Below, one piece after another: positions 1-10,894 of a stretch of 39,680 nucleotides of DNA. Within the stretch, counting starts at the first letter, position 1; each line of letters begins with the position of its first letter. A model generated the notes under the pieces. It did not search any database, was not told where the DNA came from, and was given only the letters and a program-made list of their open reading frames with translations. This DNA comes from Ophioceras dolichostomum. Its lineage: Eukaryota > Ascomycota > Sordariomycetes > Magnaporthales > Ophioceraceae. A program made the position numbers and the translations under genes. Where the stretch lies: assembly GCA_003049485.1 (NCBI GenBank), contig PYST01000137.1, forward strand, positions 57,409 to 97,088, in the 5' to 3' direction.

Positions 1-118
1 AGCCGCTTCGAGATCATATAAGCACTGAACCCGTCGACCCTCCTGATCACCTGCACAGAGGGGAACAGGGCCGCCGGCGCCCCCTTTAACAAGTTCAGCA
101 TCTGCCTCAAGTACTGGA
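1..118 (-). CDS. Possible partial exon of an unidentified gene running off the left edge
   Basis: On the minus strand one frame is open from about position 130 down to the window edge. It reads QYLRQMLNLLKGAPAALFPS and continues with VQVIRRVDGFSAYMISKR. Nearly every codon in this stretch ends in G or C, the same bias as the sure genes in this window and unlike the surrounding intergenic DNA. A TAG acceptor preceded by TATATA sits at 121-119, so the exon could start at 118. An ATG at 101-99 is an alternative start. I do not recognise the family, and no upstream exon can be placed with confidence between 120 and 630. The reading rests only on codon bias and one weak acceptor. Confidence 0.3.
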
Positions 119-3100
119 CTATATATACCGGAGCGTCCTATCCGTGCGGGGTGTTCTAGGCTGTAGCTGTGTACGCCGAATACGTATGATGGATGTGTGG
201 TAGGAGCACGGGGCACCCATGGGATATCTAGGTCAAGAGTAGATAGAACCCTAAGGAGGGAGGCACAGGAACAAGGGGGGCAAGCTGCGACGGAACACAG
301 GGCGGGAAGAGATAGAGGGAGAGTGCAGTATCCCCCGAAATCGATATGATATCCATATCTATTTTATTACGTAGAAACAGGCACTCGCTGTGCCAGCGTC
401 ATGGTGTTCGCTCTTCCCAAGTCCTGTGTCTTCTTTTTTTTCGCCTCGCCAGTTACAGCAGACGGAGCAAGCTCCGATCTGCTGCTTGAAGGGTGACTCT
501 TCCTGAGTCTCGCCGCCCCTCCATCTGCTGTATCCCTCCTCGGCTAATATTGCAGGGAGTGGACTAAGGACGTGAACAGGGGCGACACTGGCGTGGTACA
601 ACATGTTGTCTTGTATGTCTGTACACATGCGAACAGATTGTCTTACTGCTGCTGCTGCTGCTGCTACATTGTCTCCCTCCTAGCAGCCTGCGTTGGCCAT
701 AGCCCCTATTATTTCCCGTATTGACGGGTGGTGGCGGCTGTCTGTCCCTGCCCGAAACGCGACTGTAACTCTAGAGTGGGCTTGGGGGACACGGGCGGAT
801 TTGCTATTCCTCAGGGGAGGAAGATCGGGAAAAGGAAGAGGGAGAGTGTGGTTGCGTGTGGGAGTCGAGCTGCCCAAACTACCAGGCAGAATTCCCCCGT
901 ATCTGATGTTCTCGTTTGTCTCCCTTTCGCTCAAGTCACCACTTCTGCATCACCACCTACCTACCCAGGTATCTACCTATACTCCCGACTCTCACAGAGG
1001 CACGTGGAGTGGAGACACTGCCGTAGGTCTCTCTCGTTCGACTCGGGGTGTATGTGGTAGTTTGCCGACATCGCCCATACGAGACATAGTGTGTCACTCA
1101 CCCAGCGAGCCACCATCGCAGTAGCGCGGGGGGAGAGTAGCACGATAGCCAAGTCTAAGTAGGTGAGTAGGGTGGCTTGGAGGTACAAGACGCAGAAGAA
1201 AACAAACACAGCGAGGAGGAGGACAGAATGACCCCTTCTTGGCGGTTGTTTCCTCCACGTGGCCGCCGCCGCCCACGTTCACCGGCCTGGAGAGTCCCCC
1301 TGGCCTTGTCGCCCGCACGGGGAGATCGAGGTACATAACTGCTTTGGGTTGTGGCAGGTAGGCGCAAGGATGTCAAAACAAGTGAACAATATTAACCTGC
1401 CGCGGCTGCGGGTGATCGAACCACGGAGGCCAGGGAGCGCCTCTCCATCGGTAGTCGGCAGTCGGAGCCACGGCCGTCGTTTGCGCCGTGATGGTGACGG
1501 CAACGACTCATAATATGGTCTCTCCACCCACCATCCATCCCGCTCCTAGGGGTCTCGTAATATCTCTCGGCAGAGATTGTGCCGGCGGCATATAAGGGAG
1601 TGTTCAGCAGCACATAACCCAGCCCGAGAGGCCCCCGAGAACGGATAGCAGCCGTCGTTGGGTGTGTGTACGTGTGTGTGCAAATATATGCGTGCGCGGG
1701 CGAATCTGCTCATGGTGGCAGGCGGTAGTAGATTGCTTGCATTTTCCCGGAACCACTGGCTCGGAAAGGGGGGCGAAAGGAGGTCGGGCTCACGCACGAC
1801 TTTGTGGGGGGCACGAAACCACAGGAAGAAAATCACGACTGTGTTGCTTGAGGGATGCCATCGAGCCAAGCATGAAGGCTATTGTGCTGCTTGGGCTTTT
1901 CCTCCTTTGCTGCTGCAAATCTTAGGCCAGACGGCCGGCCAGGTCCAGGCCAGACCCGCCCATTTCATGTATCACGGCAGGATGTGGCCATCCGGTTCCA
2001 CGGCGACTGTGCTTGATGGGGGCCATCAACGGGCGAATCGATGAGGTTTGAGGAGCAGCAGATTTCAGATTTCGGATTCGTATCTACCGTCATAATGGCC
2101 CCATCGGCTTTCAGCAGCGCAGCATCAGCGCTCGTTCGATCGTCCATCGAGATTGGGAGGGTAGCAAGAGCAAGTAGGTATCCGATGGTCTTTTCTCCCA
2201 AACTGGGAGGACCAACCGCCGAACAAGAATTTGCCGACTGGCTGCCTCTTGCCTAAGGTGCCTTACCTCTCTAGGTGTGACCATATTTTTTACCTCGTTC
2301 GGCCTTTGGATAGGCCTGTCTGTGTGACACGACAATTTGCCGAGAGAGAAGGTATGTAGGTTAATGTAGGTTGATGGGTGGCGAAGGTGACCGCAAAACA
2401 GACCAGGCGGAGAGGGTACTGGGGAGGCAACCAATCCTCCCTGAGAGTAGACCGACACCCAAAAAAAACACCATGGAATGTGAGTAGTATGGTCACCGAG
2501 ACATTGATCGTCTGTGTGTGCTCACCCTCACCCACGCTGGCGGCGGCAGCTGCCATGCGGCATAAACTCGGCCACTAGTTCAAGCAAAGAGCAGCATCAG
2601 ACCCCTCCTGACGGTGTCTGCTGTTCTCTCGGGGCAACTTGTGTGATATTTGCGGCGTGTGATGTGCTGAAAGGGGGCGGAAAAATCCGAGACCACTGTT
2701 GGGAAGAAACACCCTGATGCGACAACGGAGGACGGACGGGAGAAACAGCATGGGTGACGTTGCGTGCGGCGGAGGGAGGGAGCTCGGGAGAGGACAGGAG
2801 GGAGGGCATGGGCAGACATGGACAGTCCGTGTGTCCAGTCGGAGTGTGATCCAGAAGACCCAAAAATGAAGCTGCGCCGTCGGCCCCCAGATCCATCCCG
2901 CCCGCGACAGACATACACGTACTCGGGCTGTGGTCTGTTTCCCGTATCTGCAGCTTTTAAAATGGCCAATCATCGGACAGGACGGTGCCGTAGCGATCGT
3001 TGACTTCGATGTTCTTTTCTCAGGTGCATGCTTCTTCCCGTCTCTTCTTTTTATTCTTCGAGCATAAAGGAAAAGTAAGTCCGAGTGGAAGAAACGGCCG

Positions 3101-6100
3101 TCCCATGGTTCAGTCTCGATCACCCTCGCCTGCGTTGGCTGGCTGGAAGACGGGAGAGAGAGACCAGGCCAGGGGACCGGGAAAGAGCACTAGTCTTCGG
3201 GGCCGGATGCTATCCGAGAAGCACCCGACGCAAGCCACACTAAATGTGTACTGTGTGATAAAATAACCGGTATCCAAAATGTCACTCTTCTTCCTCTTGT
3301 GACGACGAGCCGCCCTCCTCAATCCCAAATACACGCGGTACAGTTTCTGGCTCGCAGCAGCTTTGCTTTGCTGGGCCCTGCTGGGCGGTTTCACGTCGCG
3401 TCGTCAATACCCGGGAACCATGCTCTGGTTCGCGGGGAATTATCCCTTGTGGGGGTTGGAGGGTTTTGGAAGAAGTGTGAGTGAAATGCCAGATAACTTC
3501 CCGGTCTGCGGAAGCGGGAGAGGGACAGCCAGAGGACGAGAGGGAGAGTGAGAGAGCGTGAGAGAGAGAGCGGCGGCCGGGGAAGACGGGTAGCGCTTCG
3601 GCACTGGGAGGCACAGCAAGCTCCTGCAGCCGCCCCCTACAGTAAGTCCACACATTTGATACTATCAAGCCGCTCACTTTCAGGCTGAGATACCTTTCGA
3701 TGATCCACACTCTCCTGGTTTTGTGCGCGAAGCAGCCGCTGGGACGAGCAGTGAGCAAAAGGAAGTCAGACGGATGTAGTTCGTTTGGCCACACGATACT
3801 TTCCACTTGGCCAGGCGAATCCAACGGCGCCAAGGGCCCCTGAATTAGCCTTCCATCCAGTTCGGGCGAACCCAAAACTTACCAACGAGAAGGTGACGAG
3901 ACTGAGCAACGGGCAGGAGCAGAGGAGAACTTTAAAGAGGAAAGAAAATCACACGTGCGTGCACCGCAGGCGGATAAAGTCCAATTGTGCACATTTTTAA
4001 GTTCCGACTAGAACTTTGGAGGATGAGCGTTGCATAATCACGTACCAAGGCCCAGGCCTATCATCAACCAAAACCTCGGGAACCAACGAGCTTCAGCGGC
4101 TTGACTGGAGACTGGCTCCTGTTCGCACCGCATACGCCGCTTTGTTCTCTGGGGTTCATCAATGCCTTCCTGACTCTTGGGGCTGGCGCCAACCCGGCGC
4201 CAACCCACCCAACTTTAACCCCCCTGTTTGAGCCCAGAGCCAAAGACCGACGGACCACCTGCAGCCTTCTCCAGTGACGACAACCATCATCATGCATGGG
4301 CGGGATGCTATCTTTGAGAAGACGCATGTATTTGCGTACATCTTTTGGCGTTTGCTTGCTTGCATGTTGATATGTGACCGTCTCAGGTTGACACGCAGCA
4401 GCAGAACGAAAGGCTCAGGAAAGAAACAGGACACGAACAGGAACAGAACATTCGTCGATGCACTCAGGCGTCGGCGGTCCGTCCACCGATCGGTGGTTAT
4501 TCGTGGTCACCAGCCCATGTGTGTGGACGCCGGCGTCATTTGGTGGCCACACACCATCACCACTACATGCTATTACCACACCACACAATAATAAGCACCG
4601 CCCAGCTCGCCTATGCCGTATGTCAGCACACATCAATGATGTACTGCATACCACTCCCAAGAGCTGAAACCCCAACTCAGCGCCTGTGACAAATACATGC
4701 TCCCGACTAATTTTGGCCGTCAAATCCTCCCAAACTGCAGAGATACCGGCCCAACGAGTCGGGATTCTGACCACCAGACGAAGGGGCAAGGAGGAGGAGG
4801 AAGAGGCACTGGTACCGACGCTTGCTGCTGGTGCTGCTGTCCTACTTACATGTACATTGAAGGCACCGACCTCACTCCGTATAGGCGTCGGTCGTTCACC
4901 ACGATTGCCCCCTAAACCGGCTGGGACTATGTGTGGACAGAGAAGAGATACCTAGGGAGGTAGGTGGTGTGCAGAGGGAGCCATGCATGGTAAATTTGTA
5001 TGAAGTGCTGCTGGTGCCAATGCCAATACGACCTAGTGAGAAGACGGGAATGGCTAGTTTCCTCACAGGAGACTTCCAAGGGTGATCGGCGCGCCTTCGG
5101 AGAGACTCGAGGGGCATCCATCCACGCTTACCAATTGGGCTCAGCACGGTCGACGTGGACCACCACCTTTCAGCAGTGGGATGGGAGGGACCGATGACCT
5201 GCACAAATTGACATAAAAAATCAATGCACGTCAGCTCATGACACTCACTAAATACTCTCTCAGCTAGAAACGAAACAGCTGCACCTCGACTCGAGGAGTT
5301 TGAGAGTCTGGGTACCCTTATGCCGTATGCATTTCTGTTTCCCAAAGATTCTTCTTTGCATCGAATTGCGCGCACATCAATTCCAGGCTCCGTGCGTCGA
5401 CCATCAAGAAGAATGCACGGAAGATCGAGACAACCGTGGTCCGACATTTTGGAAAAGCGGGAGTGCATACTGACTGCACCGCACAGAGAGTAGTAGCTGG
5501 TTCGCAGCTGTCGATCGTCGGCCTCCCCAATATCTGGGCCGTTCCTGGCCGCTGCTTTGCTTTGTGTCAGGCCGGAATAAAAAAAAATTGAAAAAATTCA
5601 GTGCTCGTCAGGGCATGTTCAAACGTCTAGCGTTCTGTCCACGCGTGCTGTTTTGCTGCTGTTCAGCAGGCACAACGGCTAGCGGGCGGATGGGATGGAC
5701 GGACGTGCTGGATCCTGGCCCCTGGCTCTGGGAGGGAGGTGCCGCCTGTTCAATTTTCAATTTTATTTCGCTGGCATTGGCCCCCCCTTCCTCCTCGGAC
5801 ATGGTGGTGTGGGGTCTCCAAGTTGCGGGTCGACCAATGATACTCGTGGAAGATGGCCCGAGTCTTGGATCGTCAGAGTGTCTTAACCCGAGTTGGCGGG
5901 AACCACCATACACAGTGCTGGCACGGGTGAAACCTTTCGCTTGGTGGGGATGATGCTCTTGAAGTTCTTGCGCAGGTATTCCTCTTCCATCCTCTTACCC
6001 TCTCTGCTCGGGTGCTTTACTGGACAGGCTCCCAGTATGACCTATTAGAGTAGCAGAGATATGGTTCAATACATCGGTATCTGTGTGCTGCAGCTGAGCG

Positions 6101-6470
6101 CGGTCGACATTCGAGCGTTCCCATCGATGTATTGCGCATGTCCATGTCGCCGCGCCCGATCTGCTTCTGTCTGGTACACAGTGTGGATACCATGGACATT
6201 GGTGAGTGATCACGGATCATTCACAGTCACGCCTCCACTCACCCCGGTCGTGCAGCCCTCGCAGCCCGCCGTCACACATCTTGGGGCCCACTTAGCACGG
6301 CCCTGAGGCCCTGGACTTTTCACCCACGCCCACCACACAAAGGTCACAAATTGGCTGCCCCCAGCACTCCCAGTGTCGGTGGCGCTCAACCACTCACAAC
6401 CCGTCCCGCAACATGGGATAAGGTGGAAAAGGAACCACTCGCGGTTTCGCCAGCGGCCCAGCTTCTCCCC
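119..6470. other. Long gene-free stretch left of veA
   Basis: About 6.3 kb without a recognisable protein domain on either strand. The longest open frames (for example 2575-3123 and 4896-5468, both minus, and 5564-5953, plus) are under 200 codons, have no biased third positions and show no family motif. The stretch holds a (CTG)6 microsatellite at 646-663, several CCTAGGTA-like motifs (around 950-980 and 4940-4970), a 14-bp palindrome at 4483-4496 and a pair of GGCGCCAACCC repeats near 4186-4210. It may contain distal veA regulatory DNA, non-coding RNA genes or decayed sequence. Nothing in it can be assigned firmly. Confidence 0.5.
646..663 (+). repeat. (CTG)6 microsatellite
   Basis: Six perfect CTG units followed by CT. 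The repeat lies in non-coding DNA and no flanking open frame supports a polyglutamine or polyleucine tract. Confidence 0.85.
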
Positions 6471-7768
6471 TTCCTTGCAGCGCGATCGGCTGTCCCTCGT
6501 CGGCTCCCCCCCTCCCATTTTCAGCGACTTTCAGTGGTTTTTGGGTGGGTTCCCAGCCGTTTCCTCCACCTTTCCGTCTGGGCATCATCCACCCTTTCCA
6601 CTGGCGGGGGTTTCTCCTTCTGCTTTGGTGTGCTGATGCAACTCTACTGTGGTCTGGTTCTCGTTCCCCCCTTTGCTTTCTTTCACTCACCAAAAAGGCC
6701 ATCATCCTACCTTGATCCACCCATCCCTTTTTCCCTTTTCCCGTCCGTATCCCTCACACTTTCACACCCCATCCTCTTTCCCTCTTTCCCTTCTCTTCTC
6801 GTCTTCGACGTCGGAGCCAACGACAACGTCGATGCGAAGGCGAGTTGGCGATACTTCCAGTTCGACGAAGTTTCAAACCGCTCAAGCGCGGTCTGTTCGT
6901 CGTTGAGCACGCGCATGACTTGTGTCGACAGTTGAGCCACCGACACGGGATAACCGCCCCCCATCACTTTTTCAGCTGGTTCCAGTCCCAGTCCGAGGGT
7001 CTGGGTCCTTCTCCCAACTCGTCTGTCGCACTCGCCGCCGTTCCTGCTCCCATTTCCAGGCGGCCACACTCCGCCAGCCCGCGTCCGCCTTTTCCATCAC
7101 CGCCACCTCCAACAAATACCAGTCCAGTTCTCTTACCCGCCTTCGTCATCTTGGTCGGTCTTGGTTTTGGACTGTCGAACTCAGTTTCGCCAGGCCAGGC
7201 TGAACGTTTATTATTTATTATTTCGCACTGAGTTTTACTACTCTCTTACATTATTTTATTTTATTTTTTTCTCTCTTTTGTTCCCGCTCCGTCTCGGCCC
7301 ACGCGAATTCATTGAATTTCAATTGCTCAAGCAACATTTCGCGCGTCGTTCGGTAATCCAGCGGCAACGGCAACGACTCGTTCGCTACATACCACCTGCC
7401 CACCTGTCAGACCGGCCAAATAAAATAAATAGTCTCTCGGTAAGTGGCTGGGCCGTTTTTATCCCTCGTTGTGGTTGGACCACAGACGATCCCTTCCTTC
7501 CCACATTCTCGGGTCAGAAAGCACCACGATCCCTGGGTAGCTGTCTGGCCCCAACAAGTCCTCGATTGAGTCCGCGTTTGATTTCATTTTAAGCTTCATC
7601 CCATCTACCTCATGATCGCCAGCTTGAGGTCGGAAAGTATCGATTGAGTAATCACTGAGTATCGACTGACCCTGTGAGCATTCTTTCCAACATCAGCATT
7701 TCTTGGGTTAACTTTTGGCCCTGTCGGATCTTGAGCGGGCCGCAGACTACGCATATATACCTGTCACG
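6471..7768 (+). promoter_or_regulatory. CT-rich leader and probable promoter of veA
   Basis: From roughly 6470 to 7300 the plus strand is strongly pyrimidine-rich, with long C/T runs at 6470-6800 and TTTATTTTATTT-like tracts near 7210-7280. This is typical of promoters and long 5' leaders of filamentous-fungal regulatory genes. The plus frames in it (6351-6935, 6845-7231, 7161-7592) have no family motif. An in-frame TAA at 7709-7711 ends any upstream reading of the veA frame. The DNA therefore appears to be leader, possibly with upstream ORFs, rather than coding. The transcription start is not visible. Confidence 0.5.
7440..7696 (+). other. Probable 5'UTR intron of veA
   Basis: A consensus donor GTAAGT lies at 7440-7445. 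A CTGAC branch site is near 7665-7670, followed by TTCTTTCCAACATCAG, which ends in a good acceptor at 7696. Removing 257 bp would join the leader about 70 bp before the veA ATG. No coding frame passes through it, so it would be an untranslated-leader intron. This is inferred from splice consensus only. Confidence 0.45.
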
Positions 7769-9688
7769 ATGGGTGCTCCAATGTTAGGTCCCGAAAAGGA
7801 CAAGGCTGTATATCATACAAGGCGCACGAGGAGCGGCCGCCACCTTACTTATCGCCTCGCGGTGATCCAGGAGCCCGAGCGGGCCCGCGCATGCGGCTCG
7901 GGTCCCAAGTGTAGGTCACCAGAGCCCCGAGTGTTCCTGGGTAGGGAATTATGGTATTGGAACTTTGCCGACTAATCAATATCCTGGGCCAACCTACAAA
8001 CAGCCTCTGCGGATCGCCGACCTGTCGACCCGCCGCCGGTTGTTGAGCTCAAGGTGTTCGAGGGCGACTACGACCAGGGCAAAGACATCACGTTCAACTA
8101 CAATGCCAACTTCTTCCTCTTCGCCACCCTGGAGCATGCGCGCCAGATTGCCCATGGACGTGTACAGACACCCGCCGCGAACACGCCGCCTGTGCTAACA
8201 GGGATGCCCGTATCTGGCATGGCCTACCTCGACCGTCCACAAGAAGCCGGCTACTTCCTCTTCCCGGACCTGTCCGTCCGACACGAGGGCCGCTACCGAC
8301 TGACTTTCAACCTCTACGAAGAGACCAAGGAGGACAAGGACAAAGATGAGCTGCCACCGACAGGAGACGCATTTCCCGGGGGATCGTTCGACTGGAGGAT
8401 GGAGGTGAAGTCCGCCGACTTCACTGTCTACAGCGCCAAAAAGTTCCCCGGTCTGGCGGAGAGCACCAACCTCAGCCGCACCGTGGCCGAGCAGGGCTGC
8501 CGTGTGCGGATCCGGCGGGACGTGAGGATGAGGCGCCGTGACGGAAAGCCTAGTGCCGGTGGCGGCGGCGGCGGCGACTTCGACAATGGAAATGCCGAAG
8601 ACGAATATGCCCGACACCGACGAACGCAGACCCCAGAGATCGCGAAGCAGCAGGAGCTGCGCGCTCGCTCGATGAGTGGCAGCATAGACGGGGGCCCCTA
8701 TAGCGCCGAACCTCAGCGACGGCCGTCTGGGGCCGAGTACCAGCCTCCGCCTCCCGGGTTCCCGTCGTCGCAGGCGCCGTCCACGAGCCATCTCACGTTC
8801 GGCAACGGTCATTTCAGCAACCCTCCTCAGTACGGCCAGCCAAACAGTGGCCGCGCGTCGCCGGTGTCCCAGGTGCCTCAATCGCCGACCTATCCCAGCT
8901 CACAGTCGGGATATCCGCCACCACAGTCCGCATACCGACAGCCTCGTTCTCTGACTCCGGTGCACACGGACCGCATTCAGCCTCAGAACAACGTAGTCTA
9001 CGCCCACCACCCCTCTCCCAAGCGAGATGTCTTTGGCATCGATTCCCGCCGCCTGTCAAACAGCAGCCTAGCTCCCCGTCCGGACACGCCGCAGTCTGCC
9101 CATGACCGCGACTCCTTCTCAGGAAGGCTCCCTTGCCCCCAGTCCATCATGCCCAGCCCTGTCCAGTCGGATATGGAGGCCCAAGTGAACCAAGGCAACC
9201 ATCACACACTTCCGTCCTTCCGCGATCTCTGTGGCAACCGTGACGAAAACGATCGGAGCCGGGCTACTCCCGCGATACCGAGTCCCGCGAGTGACAGGGA
9301 CTGTCGGAGCAGCATCTCGGTCGAACAACCTCCTCGGTATCAAACCCCGCATCTGCCTCCACCACAACTTTACCCTCCAGCGCGTTCTCAGCTGGCGCCG
9401 GCGCCTGCGCCAGTGCAAGAAGTGACGCAAACAAGTCGCAAGCGGCCTTACTCGCAAGCGTACCCTGCCTACGAGCCGGCGATCTCGTACCATGGATCCA
9501 AGGACCGGCGACGGCCGGAGGAGGATGTTCTCCCGAAACTCATCGACACAAGGTCTATGGTCTACGCGCGAGCCGATGGTACCATGCGCGAGAGATACTT
9601 CCTCAAGTGGGACGAACCGCCCAGCATTCCACAGTGGCGTGGGGAAGAGGATCGTCTGGCGGCGGAACGTCATTCTGGAACAAAGTAG
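7769..9688 (+). CDS. veA: Velvet-family developmental regulator VeA
   Basis: Exons 7769-7910 and 8004-9688 give 608 residues. The 93-bp intron has a GTAGGT donor, a CTAAT branch and an ACAG acceptor. Splicing restores the family-typical run GPKSSADRRPVDPPPVVELK. The velvet domain covers about residues 12-165 (LTYRLAVIQEPERARACGSG, then DITFNYNANFFLFATLEHAR, then a FPDLSVRHEGRYRLTFNLYE core). The rest is a Pro/Ser/Gln-rich disordered tail ending in a charged stretch (SMVYARADGTMRERYF, IPQW), as in other VeA proteins. VeA shuttles to the nucleus and forms the VelB-VeA-LaeA complex that ties light and development to secondary metabolism. The ATG at 7769 is chosen because an in-frame TAA lies at 7709-7711 and no other ATG intervenes. 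The N-terminus before the domain is short, with a basic HTRRTRSGRH patch. VelB or VosA is less likely because of the long C-terminal tail. Confidence 0.93.
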
Positions 9689-10894
9689 CCGAACCGAACC
9701 GAGCCTCGGTGATGAATATACGATGTTGGGACAGCGTTATCTACCAGCAATGCACTTGCGAGTGTCGATATATCTGTATATATTCGGGGAGGGATGCACG
9801 ACACGAGTCTATAGGGTTTGGATCGTCACGTGTGTATGTCGCCCAGTTGTTACCTCTTTTTTGTTTTAGTACCTATTTCATGTCGTGTCATAGCCATCCC
9901 GCCCGTTTCTTTTGTTCTTTTGTTTTCTTCGGCGCCGTGGAGCAAACAGGACAAGGTGCTTATTTCTTTTATACCATTCTTGGGTCTCCTACTTTGGCTT
10001 CCTCCTTTGGCTTCCTACTTGTTCCAACCCTTGTCCTCGCTGCTTTCCTGACGTGTTTCATGCGCTTTTGGGTCGTCCATCCCTCTCTGTCCTACGCACT
10101 CCAATATCAGGAGGTATGGTGTTGAGATGAGGAGACTGCCTGTTCGGTTTAATGCTGTCCCCTAGGTGTCTCTCTTCTATACCTAAAGTAGTTTTTGTGT
10201 TGCAAATATTGGATTATTCTTTCTGTTATTCCGTACAAACCTGCATGTCAACCCATTAGCACTGGTACTTCTGGCCCAACTATGTGCTTCAAGTCATGTA
10301 GATTTTTTCGTCTGGTTCTCTTCGAGCCAGATGGGCAATTACCAAGTTGGACAGAATACAAGGTCGCCAACCATTTATATGGTGGTCTGGTCACGTGCAT
10401 GTGCGTGGGCGACGCGGTCGTGTCTGTGCGTGCTCCGCTGGTTGCTGGCCTGGTTGCTGGGTGCACGAGAGACGCGCCGGCAAGCGCAAGCGAGGACAAT
10501 TATCCGAGCCACATCAACAAACTGCCCGGTAAACCGATCGGTGTTCTGCCTTCTGCGACGAACAGTATCAGCTTTTTGCTTCTGCTTTGTCTCCCGCCGG
10601 CCACATTTGCTGCAGCATCAGTTGCCTTGAATTGTGAAGCATCGCTCGCTCGTTGCGCCAATCACTCGCGAAGCAGCTCGCATCAGCACTATCCGAAGTA
10701 AACAAATCAACCACCCACACCCCTTTCCCGCTCAACTCCTATCTTGCCGCACCATTCCAATCTTGGCTTCCTGCCCTCGTGGAGGCCGAATGAGGCTAGA
10801 GAAGAACTCCCAAGATCTCTCATGACATATTGGTGATTGTTAGAATTTGCTGCTTTCTTCAAGTGACGTACCGAACGCTATCACTGGCACAACC
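9689..10894 (+). other. veA 3' flank and promoter of the next gene
   Basis: No gene is seen here. Plus frames at 9607-10125 and 10195-10701 are T-rich or low-complexity continuations without family motifs. Two GTCACGTG motifs (9825-9832 and 10390-10397) are E-box/Cbf1-type sites. The stretch just before 10895 (C/A-rich from about 10700) looks like a leader. Nothing else is recognisable. Confidence 0.5.

Noticed and set aside
1395..1440. Minus-strand GGTTCGATCACC, a T-loop-like word
   Set aside because: The T stem does not pair over five bases and no D arm is found upstream.
3282..3875. 197-codon minus-strand frame
   Set aside because: It begins with TTG, ends in polyglutamate-like low complexity and lacks codon bias or a domain.
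9607..10125. 172-codon frame overlapping the end of veA
   Set aside because: Reads through the veA 3' end and T-rich untranslated sequence, and has no family motif.
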